Part shown: piece after piece, positions 11,443 to 21,751 of the stretch
How positions within the stretch are numbered: the stretch's first letter is position 1
Layout of the letters: each line of letters begins with the position of its first letter
Origin: Ligustrum vulgare
Taxonomy: Eukaryota > Streptophyta > Magnoliopsida > Lamiales > Oleaceae
Direction of reading: 5' to 3'
NCBI GenBank assembly: GCA_963555705.1
Contig: OY743181.1
Location: 24,308,513-24,372,512 of the forward strand
Length of the DNA: 64,000 nucleotides
The notes under the pieces: generated by a model
What the model saw: the letters and a program-made list of their open reading frames with translations, nothing else
Database searches by the model: none
Told to the model about the DNA's origin: nothing
Position numbers and translations under genes: made by a program

Positions 11443-12789
11443 ATATGCATCAACAGTTGGATTCATAATCTATTGGAATAAGCAAACCTTATATTCTAGC
11501 CTCGTACTCCCTTGAACTTAAATGGTTTGTTTTCATCGCGTATTTTGTATTAGTTTCTCATTATATGGAGGGTGAGATTGTGTATTAATATCCATAACTA
11601 GTTGTTCCGTGATAAAGATAAAATGCTGGATTTCTCTGCTTGGTTTCTTGTGTATAGGCACTTAATCTTGTTTATGAGAATTGTTACAAACCTCTATACA
11701 CGCCATGATATTTTCCCCTGGTGTTAATGCTTATATATATTACCATGATTTTGTACGTTACCTATCCCATTTGCCTACAAGTTGCTTCTAAGTTGACAGA
11801 AGTTTTACTGTGCTTTTTGTGTAATGGTTTGCTCCTGCTCAGCCAAAGGGATACTACAAAGATCACGTCGTGATAGAACTTTACAGTGTTGATATAACGC
11901 TGTCATATCTGTGCAAAAAAAAATGTGATGAAAAACAGGAGGCGAAGAGTGATAACATAGCAGAAGCTTGAATAATTGCATCCTCACGTAAAAATGTTGA
12001 ATATCTGCTCTTGCGGATTCATTGAGATAGGGGGGAAAAAAAAAACACGAGGGAACCTTCAATCGGTACCCACTGAATATGCATTGGTTAAATCCTCGAA
12101 CTGACGTAATAGTCTGTAAACTAAGTCAGTCAAGTAAATTGCACTAAGCGTTCGACCAAGAAAGTATTGGTAGGGAGATTTGAACTCGTGACCAAATATC
12201 TTCGTATGAAAGTGTTAATTCAATGAAGTCTCGTTCTTGTGATGAATGCATCATCACATAGAGGTCTTTCGTTGTAATCATAACTAGCTTAAGACAAGAT
12301 TTTGGTCATCGATAAATCTCAAACTGAAAAATGTAAGCACTTGATAATGTGTTAATATACTCGGAATCTGGGGAAACGACGGTGGAGAGCCCGTCAATCA
12401 TTTAGCCTTCCCTGCTTAACAATTCTAATATGCTACAAAATTCACGAGGCTGTAGAAAAATACGAGTTCATGCATAATTCTACCAGCAGAGTTCCAAACA
12501 CAATTGTATCAAGAAACAAGAACACTATTTTGTATAGATGAGAAACACAAAATAATACACCTAGTAAACAAGCTAAAACATGTACTAATCACTTTCTATT
12601 CTCGGTACTATATTGAACCTAAATGTCCAACACAAATCCACAACAAAGATTCTCTGATGAATACAGGAGGTGTAAGCAAGAAAAAGCATCCCTGCTTCAC
12701 ATACTTGAATCTCGTGAAAATCCGAGGTATGGTCAATTTAGTTCCCATTGTGTTTCAACTTTTGATGGCAAAGTAAATCTCTCTAGCAT
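11443..12789. other. convergent intergenic region between PYL and WTF1
   Basis: This is the shared 3' flank of two convergent genes and presumably holds both 3' UTRs. Around 12060-12245 the minus strand has a B-box-like GAGTTCAAATC and an upstream A-box-like region, so a degraded tRNA-related SINE is possible. Reading frames here are short and lack known domains. Confidence 0.4.
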
Positions 12790-14364
12790 TCACCAGCGTT
12801 CTCTTGGCCGGCCATCTGGAAACACGGGAGCAAGAACCTTCCCATTGGTGGTCTTTGAGCCTTTCACTAGTTTCTCTGGTTTGCTCAATTCTAAATCCTC
12901 AGTTGCATCATCGTCGCTGAAGTCTGGGGGCATATCATCTTCTTCATCGCTCCAATCATCATCGTCATCGTCGTCATCATCGTCGTCAAATTCATCGCTT
13001 CCTAAATTATCAATGTCTGACCACTCATCTTCGTCGTCTTCACCTGTACCGTCATCAGCCTCGGCATCTGCTGCTCCATCTGAATCAGTATTCGGAACAT
13101 TTCTCCTCGGGAATCGTGGAACATTAACAAGTGCGCGGAGCTTCTCTTTAATAAGCAACAACTTGTCTTTTTCTATCAATTGAGAATCACGATATGCTTC
13201 GCGGAGGAAAACAGAATCTCTATCCCCTTTCAGAGAAACATAGAACATATCCGGATGCCTTATCAACATCCCCCTAAGCTGTTGAGAAAATCTGAATTCC
13301 TCTCGAAAATGGGTTAAATGATCAACCAGTGTTCTCTTCTCGACGGTGAGGCTCAAGATCTCATGAACAACACTGCAAGCATGCTTTTCTTTCTCTGCAG
13401 TACCAGACCTCAATTCTGAAAAATCAGAGTAAGGTGATATAAAAGGCATATCTCTAAATTGAGAAATCCGTCTCATCTCGCCTTTTGAAAGATTAAGCCC
13501 CCTTGGTAGCTTCACTCTATTGAACCTAGGGGGCCGATCAATAATCAAATCTCTCTCTTCCATCTCTCTTTCCTTATTCTCTTCTTCTTGAAGCTCTGCA
13601 GCAGAGACAGCAAGTTCAGGGTCCCAATGAGTCAACTCCAAAGCCGGCCCTCGTTCAGTAGCAACAACCTTGAAATACTGTGGGTATCGGTGACATATAG
13701 TGTCACGAAATTCCAACGGAAGTCCAAGATCAGTCATCAAATGGGCAATCTTCTCCAAAAGAATCCGTTTCTCAATAGACATCATCAACAATTTCCTTAG
13801 CTTAATAACCAACAAATCCTCCATTTCATTCCTAACCTTCAACTCCTCGAGATAAAGCCTCTCGGCTTCTGGAGTTAACTTAAACTGAAGGGAATACACC
13901 CCTTCTTCCACAATTTCAAACACAGACGGAAATTTCCTCAACAAAGCAATAAATCGCCTCTTTTTCTGCAGGCCCAACGCTTTTCTCCACCTACCTAAAT
14001 CGCGAAGGGCCATAATCCTATTCGGCTGGCTCACTAAAATCTTCCTAATTTTTAAAGCCAACTTGAGCTTCTTATCCTTTTGAATTACATTATCTAAAGG
14101 AAGCTCTTTCCTCCTCTTAACAGCACCCGCACTTATCAAAGGAACACGCAGATCGGTTCTCCTCAAATTCCCCAAAGATTCATTATTTTGCTCAAAAACC
14201 AACCTTTGACCCAAAAATGATGTCTTCACAGAGGAAACTGAAATAGGGTTCTCTGAAAAGAACTTGACTTGTCGATGTAAAGATGATTTATACGATAGAA
14301 AAAAGGGTAAAGGGCCAATTGACGGCAAATTTTTATGCGAAGAAATCAGGAATTTAGGTTCCAT
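12790..14364 (-). CDS. WTF1: chloroplast PORR-domain splicing factor WTF1
   Basis: Single-exon, 524-aa protein closely resembling the WHAT'S THIS FACTOR 1 family. In maize WTF1 binds chloroplast group II introns together with RNC1 and promotes their splicing. Residues 1 to about 60 are rich in Ser, Lys and Phe with few acidic residues, as in a chloroplast transit peptide. About 83-415 is the PORR RNA-binding domain, with typical segments RKILVSQPNR, GLPLEFRDTI, RYPQYF, LELTHWDPELA and RHPDMFYVSLKG. Residues 427-490 form an acidic tail including an 11-Asp run, encoded by GAT/GAC repeats near 12950-12990. The end VFPDGRPRERW is family-typical. The lack of introns and the length fit PORR genes. 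It is convergent with the PYL gene. Confidence 0.93.
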   Translation of the reverse strand: MEPKFLISSHKNLPSIGPLPFFLSYKSSLHRQVKFFSENPISVSSVKTSFLGQRLVFEQNNESLGNLRRTDLRVPLISAGAVKRRKELPLDNVIQKDKKLKLALKIRKILVSQPNRIMALRDLGRWRKALGLQKKRRFIALLRKFPSVFEIVEEGVYSLQFKLTPEAERLYLEELKVRNEMEDLLVIKLRKLLMMSIEKRILLEKIAHLMTDLGLPLEFRDTICHRYPQYFKVVATERGPALELTHWDPELAVSAAELQEEENKEREMEERDLIIDRPPRFNRVKLPRGLNLSKGEMRRISQFRDMPFISPYSDFSELRSGTAEKEKHACSVVHEILSLTVEKRTLVDHLTHFREEFRFSQQLRGMLIRHPDMFYVSLKGDRDSVFLREAYRDSQLIEKDKLLLIKEKLRALVNVPRFPRRNVPNTDSDGAADAEADDGTGEDDEDEWSDIDNLGSDEFDDDDDDDDDDDWSDEEDDMPPDFSDDDATEDLELSKPEKLVKGSKTTNGKVLAPVFPDGRPRERW

Positions 14365-15086
14365 ACTAATCTTGAGTTCTTACGAGGAATCACTGGAGAA
14401 ATGAATAATGTAATAGAACAAAGCCGACATTAACAATGGACTGGCCTGAAGAGCGAGTTTAGGGTTCATCGGCTAAAACCCTGGACAGATGTTTTCCTTA
14501 TCTTCTTCTAGATTTGGGAATTGAGAATTGTTAGAGTGAATAGTGAATTTTATTTTGAGTTTTGGTAATTTAAAAAAAAAGAAAAAGAATATGATATTAT
14601 TTTTATGTAAAATATGTTATTGAAAAGTAATTTTAAAAAATGTATAATTAAAAAATAATTTTGAAAAATGTATTATTTATAAACGATTTACTAAACGGTT
14701 CATTCCTCGCTAAACTTCTGATCGATGTAATGGAATCCTCATTCAACTCAAAAACGTTTATGAAACATAACCCAATTATACATTAGCCTCCATCCGTTAC
14801 TACCGTCAACAACTCTTAAAATATTGAACGGAACTGACTAAATGATTGACAAAATTACCACGTGGCAATGCTATTCTATCAATTTAAGTCACATAAGCTA
14901 TTCGTTCCCACTAGGGAGATAATTCCAGCTAAATTGCTACCCCCAATTTCATCCAGAACCCCTTAATCCCCAACCCTCCCAACTCCTAACCTCAAAATTG
15001 GATCGAAGAACACCACATCCCTTCCCAACACCACTGCCCCATGTCAACCCCACTGCACACATCAAAACCTAGGGACCACCAACGCC
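14365..15086. other. upstream region of WTF1
   Basis: Presumed 5' UTR and promoter of the minus-strand gene. It is AT-rich with a run of A near 14571-14586. No other gene is visible. Confidence 0.4.
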
Positions 15087-15962
15087 TAGAAGTATCAATC
15101 TTGATGGTTCGGGCCGGGTTAGCCTACCAATATATGAGTCCAGTTACGGTTCACGTAGAAAAAAGCCTGCCCGTTGCGAGTTTACGGGTCGATCCGGGTC
15201 AGCCCACGAATTTTAGAGTACAACCCAGACCCGTCCACTGGCCCATCCGGGTTGAGCCCATGCAGGTTGCGGTTCATTTTGATTTGGTCTGTATGAATAA
15301 AAACATAGGATTTTTCATATTTATAACAATTTTTTTGTTAGATTGCTAAATACGAAATGAAGAAAATTATAAATTAATCTTTATTAAAACAAATTACATA
15401 GAATTCAAATTTATATCTTATGTTACATGAATTTCTTTTAACTTTACAAAGTTAAATACAATATAAACAAATACCGACTAAGCATCCATTTGGTAAACAA
15501 AATAAATTGGTATATAAACACATTTTCTCTCTCCAATTTTCAACCACTGCTTTTTATCTCAAAATCATAAATAAATTAGTTTATAAACCAAATAATGTTA
15601 CCAAACAAAGACTAAATTGCATTTCTAATTACTACTGTCAAATATTTATAGTTTAAGTACATTTTAACTAGGTTGACATTTACTTTACTATAATTTATAG
15701 TTTAAGAACACCTCAACCAGGTTGACACCTATTTAACTATAATTTAGTTGTTCAAATTTAAGTTTTTTTAATTTTTTTTGTTTTACTATTTCACGGGATA
15801 GCGGGTTAATCGCGACCAGTGAAGGTGCAACCCGTGAAGCTCACGGTTCACACCTTCTTAACCCATGAACCCACAGTTCGGATCACGGGTCGGCCCGCGA
15901 TTCTCGATCAATCCGGACCTATTTTTACGGGTCTGGTCGGTCCGCTCACCTTGACACATCTA
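15087..15962. mobile_element. non-autonomous hAT element
   Basis: An 876-bp element with terminal inverted repeats starting TAGAAGTATCAA (left) and, reading in from the right, TAGATGTGTCAA. It is flanked by 8-bp target duplications CCAACGCC (15079-15086) and CAAACGCC (15963-15970), one mismatch. Subterminal regions are rich in CGGGTT/GGGCC/CGGGTC motifs on both sides (about 15110-15260 and 15790-15940), the usual hAT transposase-binding clusters, and the middle is AT-rich. No transposase is encoded. The termini resemble those of the autonomous hAT at 28905-32076, which could have mobilised it. Confidence 0.75.
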
Positions 15963-16254
15963 CAAACGCCTTTACCCCCGTGTTAATCAATAGTCGTGTA
16001 CCACTACATTTGTTCAAGTGTGCATATCAGACACTAAGGAGCAAGCGCATGTAAAACATTTAGCTGAAGGTATGGAATAATTTATTCATTGTTGATTAAT
16101 GCAATAGTTTAATAATAATGTATATATATTTTATTATTTTTAATCACATTTTAAATTAATAATTTGATTGTTTGTTATCTTCGTGACCTAGTCTGTTCAG
16201 ACTCTAATGAGTACTTAAATTTTATTGAATCTGGAAACGAATTTTAAGAAGATT

Positions 16255-17650
16255 GTGATGATGATTTGTTGTTTGAGGAGAATATGACTGATGGAATTCA
16301 ATTCGGGTATGGGCTTTTGTAACCGAATACGAAAGAAGATGCAATAGTGAAGTAGATGAAATCACATACTCGTCATCAGAAGAACTTCATAGTGATTCTT
16401 AGTTAGATGAAAAACTTTGTTATAGGTTTCTAGAGTTCTTTATTGAGGTTGATATGAGAGATCAAAAGTTCAAAGTTTAGATGAAGTTTAGGTCACTTAG
16501 AAAGTACATGCAGTGTAAGTCGCGGGTTGTACATGGAGGATTTGGGCATCGAAGATGGGCAAATGCAAGACTGTGCAAGTAAAATCTTATACGCATGACC
16601 ATAATAGTTGTACATGATGAAATATTTCAAGGAATTTACGTGTGTTTTAATGCTTAAAATGATGGATTCGTAAGTGGATGTAAACAGCTGATTGAGGTTA
16701 ATGGGTATTTCTTGAAAGGTAATTGCGTGGCCAGTTAGTAAAGGTTGTTCACTTAGATGCTAGAAACTACATTTATCTTGTAGCGTATGTAGTAGCTAAG
16801 ATGAAAAATACACGTGCTTAGAAGTGGTTCTTGACTCGTTTGTTTAAAGACATTGGTGTGCACATTGGGAAAGATTGAACATTGATGAGTAATAGGAAAA
16901 AGGGCCTACAAAATGTGATGGGGGAATTTTTTTTATATGCAGAGCGTAGACATTTTCTACGTCATATGTATTCAAATTTCTTCGATGAAAATTTCTCAAG
17001 GATTATCTTTGAAGGGCGGCCACGTCCATGACGATAGCTAATTTCAAAATGTGGATGGTAAAAACAAGAAATGTTAGCAAGGATTCTCATGACTGGTTAG
17101 TGAAAAAGGAACCGAGTGAGTGGTCTTTGTCACACTTATCCATGAAGGCTAAAAGCAACATTCAATTGAACAATAGATCTGAAGTATTCAACAAGACTTT
17201 ACTTGATCATAGAGAAATATCAATTATAACCATGCTCGCTTGAATAGAGTCCTCATTTATGAAGAGGATTAGGATGATAAGAGAGAGATGAGACGATATC
17301 AGTACCAGATTTGTCCTAAGATAAAACAAAAAATCAGATAGGAATGTCCGCTCGACAGAGGGTTGCAGTGTTGAAGTATCTGGAGGGGCTCAATATCAAG
17401 TTAGTGATTGTAGTGGAAGAAATATTTTGAATTCGATGGGGGTGTATTCCTGCGTGTAGGAGATGGGACCTCACCAACATCCCTTATTCGCATGCTGTTG
17501 TAGTGTAGCTAGAAGATATGAAAGACCTGATCGGATTATATTGACATATGCTACAGAGTCACCACATATTTGCAATGTTACAAACATATATTGAGTCCTA
17601 TTAATGGGAAAAACTTGTGGCTGAGGTTGAGGACCAAGTTTTCAAACCAA
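16255..17650 (+). pseudogene. MULE (MuDR-type) transposase pseudogene
   Basis: Fragments in all three plus frames resemble MuDR-family transposase in the right order. Near 16450-16560 is the N-terminal MuDR DNA-binding region (VDMRDQKFKV and MKFRSL). Near 16650-16870 is the catalytic region (LIEVNGYFLKG, VVHLDARNYIYLVAY, RLFKDIGVHIG). At 16930-17240 is the region before the zinc finger (HFLRHMYSNF, DWLVKKEPSEW, NNRSEVFNK, ISIITML). Near 17440-17500 is a SWIM-like CVCRRWDLTNIPYSHAV. Many stop codons and frameshifts break it, and the longest surviving frame is 71 codons (17028-17243). No terminal inverted repeats were located. Confidence 0.8.
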
Positions 17651-18898
17651 GTTGGATTGTACTACAAAGGGAAAAGAAGCATTTGGTTGGTGGTTGTTGT
17701 GATGGTGTCCTTCATGGTTTTTGCAATAGTTGTTGGTGGCCTCTGTGTGATTTTCATGGTGGTGGTTGGTGGCATGTATGTCGTGGTTTTGGTGAGTGGT
17801 GAATTACAAATGGGTGTAGTGGTAGTCGCCACTGCATAGTCGGAGTCTTGTGTCCTGCTCACGATCGAAGTCTAGTGGTTGTGGTCATGGTGTTCGGTCC
17901 ATGGAAATTATCGATTAGTAGTGCTTTTCTGTTGTGGTGGTGGTGGTGGTTGGGAATAGGGTTAGATGTGGGATGGGGTGATTTAGTGTAGGTGTTTGTG
18001 AAGTGGTGGTGGTGGTGATGGTGGTGTTGATGGTGCACATGATTATGGTGGTGGTTCTAGTTGTGACCTGCGACTTATGACATTAAAAATTGCGACATAT
18101 GACTGTAGTGGTGGTTGTGCTAGTTGTGACCTAAAATGATTCTTATTTGTGACAAAAAAAAAAAGTTTGATATATTAGTCTTGATCATGAAATAAAATTG
18201 GGGTGGTGATGCTGATGTTGATGCTGATTGTGACTTGCGGATTTTGAATTTAAAATATTTGTGACTTGTAACCTTAAAAATTTGTTACTCATGAATCTAA
18301 AAGATTATGACTTGCGACCTGTAACTTTAAAAATTGATAACTAGAAATTACGTTGTCGTAACCTAATAATTCGATAAATTGTGACCAGAAAAAAGTTGGT
18401 ATTGAGTAATTTGGCATTCTTTGACCTACTAATTTGATAAACTGTGGAAATTAGTTGCGACTTAAAAAATTTGTGATTGTGACATAGAAATAAGTCCGAT
18501 TTGTGGGCTAAAAGATTTGTATTTTGTGACCTGAAACTATACATTGTTGTGAACTTAATATAAAATAAAATATTTTTAATTGTTTGATTTAATTAATTAA
18601 TACTAGTCATAACCTGAGTTTTGAAATTTGAAAACTATTTTATTAATTTTGAAATTTGCATTTCTAACCCGTAATTTATGTGTTGCTCCCTTATTTTTAT
18701 TCATCCACTTAAACTGTTAATGGACGTCATACCATCAGCTAAAAGCTTCCATTTGGTTGCACTTGGATGAATTTGACCCTTTCTTTGCATTGTCCAACTT
18801 GGTTCGAGGTGTATTTATTGGTGTATTCCTTGCAAACAAAAGATAAGTAACATTAGATGTCACAAACACCAATAAGAAACAATACAAGTTCTAATATT
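17651..18898. other. GT-rich and AT-rich low-complexity stretch
   Basis: GGT/TGG trinucleotide-like repeats dominate 17680-18060 (for example around 17936 and 18005), and phrases like 'TTGTGACCT' and 'GTGACTTG' recur through 18060-18540. Overlapping short reading frames on both strands are products of this repetitiveness. No gene is supported. Confidence 0.5.
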
Positions 18899-18938
18899 TT
18901 GTGTGTGTGTGTGTGTGTGTGCGCGCGCGCTCGCGCTC
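18899..18938. repeat. (GT)n(GC)n microsatellite
   Basis: About eleven GT units pass directly into about five GC units and then CTCGCGCTC. This continuous alternating purine-pyrimidine tract is a classic sequence for Z-DNA formation. Confidence 0.9.
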
Positions 18939-19228
18939 TTGGGATGACGATAAACGCCTAGTGTAAACAAAACATGCTAAAATGAAAAACATACCTAAAC
19001 ATGTCAAAATAGTGCAACAAGTAAGAGTATCTTAACATGCATACATGAAAAATACTTAAATAAGTTACCTATCATCCATGTATCTAAAATTCAACAATGA
19101 AATAAATAATGAAAGCATAATAAATAAATGGGAAGAAGATTGGGTTGCCTCCCAATGAACGCTCCGTTTATAGTCTTAAGCCCGACTTTTTGCACTTTTC
19201 TTCAAGGAACTCTAAATAAGGCTTTTGA

Positions 19229-19919
19229 TTACCTTCTTTGGTTATGTTGTTTGAACTTGTTCCAATTTGGATTTATGCTCCAAAATTCTACCTTGACCAT
19301 GTCCTGTATGTTGACTTCTTCACTCGATTCGAATTTCAATATATATACTTCAATCATCTCTTCAGTGCCAATGATAAAATCAATTATTCTCCAGTGATTG
19401 AAGTTAGAAGATTGCATTGTAAAGTCGGCACTCTTAAGTGTCTCCTTGTTTATTTGCTCTTCTGTGATCAACTCCTCTTTTTTTTTTTTATTATTGAAGT
19501 TTCGTTAAGCTTGATGTCCAGAATTTGAATTTTTGACATTTGGACAAAGATATCTTCATGGCAGCTATTTTCTTCTGGTTGATCCACTCTTTCAAGTTCT
19601 TCTTCTTTTTCTTCAGTTGTTTCAATCAATTTGTCTGACTCCTCTGATCTTTGCACCTGAATTTACTCTCTGACTTGCATATTGTCATCTGCTCCATCAA
19701 CTTCTTAATTTCAGCTGGTTGATTTTGCAATTCCTGATTTATCAAATCTTGATTGTCAAAATCTTCAATTTCAGCTTGAATTGCATATACTGGTGGACAA
19801 CCCTGCTCTACCATATAATAATTCCAACAACAATCAGCCTTCCATATAGCATTCTTAGGTGCAATAGGGAAATAATATACAACATGATTTCCCCAACAGA
19901 AATCACACATCAGATACAT
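19229..19919 (-). pseudogene. retrotransposon gag-like pseudogene
   Basis: Consecutive minus-strand frames. The one at 19626-19919 contains a zinc-knuckle-like CDFCWGNHVVYYFPI in which the last Cys of CX2CX4HX4C is absent. It continues into a Gln/Glu-rich segment (19468-19656), then a frame at 19229-19471. This knuckle followed by low-complexity acidic sequence resembles the C-terminal part of Gag in Athila/Tat-type Gypsy elements. The frames are broken and the N-terminal Gag body is not recognisable. Confidence 0.5.
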
Positions 19920-20182
19920 CGGAACTGCTGTTCGATCAGAGTGTCATTGATAACCATTTGCTATCATCTTGTTGTGTTTCATCCAACTATTTGAAAATTC
20001 GTTCAATCTTTGAAAAGGAAACAATTCACAGTTTTTTTAAAAAAAAAAATATTTCCCAAACAAAAACTAAAAATAAAATAAAATAAAATAAAAATAAAAT
20101 AAAATAGAATAAAAAATAAAGCAAATAAAGGTTCAAAGTAAAGTAAGAACTAATTGATATCGATATTAATATTAAACAATCC

Positions 20183-20201
20183 CCAACAACGACGCCAAAA
20201 A
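20183..20201 (-). promoter_or_regulatory. primer-binding-site-like sequence
   Basis: On the minus strand TTTTTGGCGTCGTTGTTGGGG follows the LTR end. It resembles the TTTTTGGCGCCGTTTTCGGGG after the LTR at 51205, the type used by Athila/Tat-like elements and matching a tRNA-Asp 3' end. It marks which side of the LTR holds the internal region. Confidence 0.6.
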
Positions 20202-20214
20202 CTTTTTCACTACT

Positions 20215-21751
20215 ATCTCGCGATGCGAGATACATTCGCAAGTGTACGGATCGTAAAAAGTAATAAGTGGACCTAAGAGTTCAGATTATCTTCCAACATA
20301 GACTGCTATTAAGTATCGAAATATGTTAGCTCTTAACCCTATTTGAACGAATGAAAGAATTGTGATGTTTAAGACTAACTAAAAAAAATTAACTAAAGAA
20401 TTAAAAATTACGAGATTGCTTTTATTTTAAAAACGATTATAAAATAGTTGGAAATCTCAATTTCACCTAGCCAATTATATTAATTCTAATTTCATGTTTT
20501 ATTTCCAAATTATGTACTCGGTCGAATTCACTAATTTATATTGAAATTCCTCTCTCGAGTTTAAATCAATTCTACCTATATAAGTCAACATTGTATCTCT
20601 ATAGAAGGTCCGAATATTCCTTATCTAGATGAACTAAACACAAGAATTTACACACAACCGCAATAACAACAAAAGTATATCTCTAAGCTATTATCTCACC
20701 TCTCGGATCATGAAAATAACTCAATATATCATGAATTGGTGATCAAGCAATTCAAGCATTAAGAACAATAATAAATCAATACATGCAAAAAAACATTACT
20801 ATGGAAATTGGAATTAAAATAATATGATTAGGCTGCATCGTTCATCCCAACATGGAGTTGTTACACATCATTAATAAAGAATAAGAACAATAAAAATAAA
20901 CGTTCATTGAAAATAATATAAAGAAAAAACTCTTGCACAAGTTTTGATTCTTCAATTATCTTTAATTCACCCCATTTGCGATGCTTGATTCCCCAAGAAT
21001 TTGATGTTTAATTCTCAATTATGGATAGCTCTTTGGAGAGGAAAATGTTTGATTTTCATGCCAAGACGTTGTATTTATAGTTGGAGAAGAGACCTAATCG
21101 AAAAAGGAAAGCAAATTGTCAAACCCGCGCGAGTCCTTTTTGGTCTCTGCACAATGTTCAGTGTTTCGATCATATATTTCTACTCCCTTATCCAATTGAG
21201 GTGATTCAAGTTTCGTTAGAAATATAACTAAAAGATATATAATTCTTTCTGAAATAGGATTTTCCCAATTCGAATGTTTACAGTCCCAAAATTAGGTCTC
21301 AAAGTCCAACTAGGAATCTGTCAATAATTTTGGGCGATTGGAATAAATTTTATGGTAATATTTTTATCAGATTTCATTCCTTTTTTACTTCTACTTGCAT
21401 CCAATTGACTCCTAAAAATCCTTAAAGTGTCTTCTTATGATCCAAATCAATCATTGGATATTTGCAAGTTGGCCTCGTGTTTAATTTGCTCTTCAGTCCT
21501 TTAACTTCTAATTTATTCACTTTCGCACCATGGATGATTCTCAATTGTTGTCATAATCTCCTCAATTGCTCAATTGAGCTCCAATTAGCATCCAATTGTG
21601 CATTTCTCTCATCAATTGCTTTATTCTTCATCTTTCAGGATATTTTCTGAAAAGTAAACATATAAACACAAATTAAATAGCCTATATTCTTAAATAACAA
21701 TAATTTATTCTAATTTTGACATATAAATAAGTATATAAAATACACTTATTA
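20215..21751 (-). repeat. 5' LTR of the gag-only element
   Basis: Alignable with the solo LTR at 8458-10002. The inner end is placed near 20215 because the primer-binding-like sequence follows; the exact terminal CA is uncertain. The outer end at 21751 is precise, because the neighbouring sequence returns to an integrase reading frame. Confidence 0.65.

Larger units (their letters stand above)
18940..21751 (-). mobile_element. truncated gag-only Gypsy-like LTR element
   Basis: Minus-strand element inserted into the older Gypsy pol at 21752-23982. A 5' LTR of about 1.5 kb runs from 21751 (start TAATAAGTG, a TG-to-TA change from the related LTR start TGATAAATG) to about 20215. A primer-binding-like segment TTTTTGGCGTCGTTG (about 20187-20201) follows. 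Next come broken gag-type reading frames (19919-19229) and the GGGAGGCAACCCAA motif (19140-19153) that plant Gypsy elements often carry after their coding region. No polymerase genes lie between, and the 3' LTR is missing, so the element is both non-autonomous and truncated near 18940-19100. The left boundary is approximate. Confidence 0.6.

Noticed and set aside
12623..13183. 186-codon Ser-rich plus-strand ORF
   Set aside because: It is antisense to the Asp/Glu-rich tail of WTF1; the Ser run is the complement of GAT/GAC codons.
17570..17862. Overlapping ORFs on both strands
   Set aside because: Generated by GGT/TGG low-complexity sequence, which lacks stops by composition.
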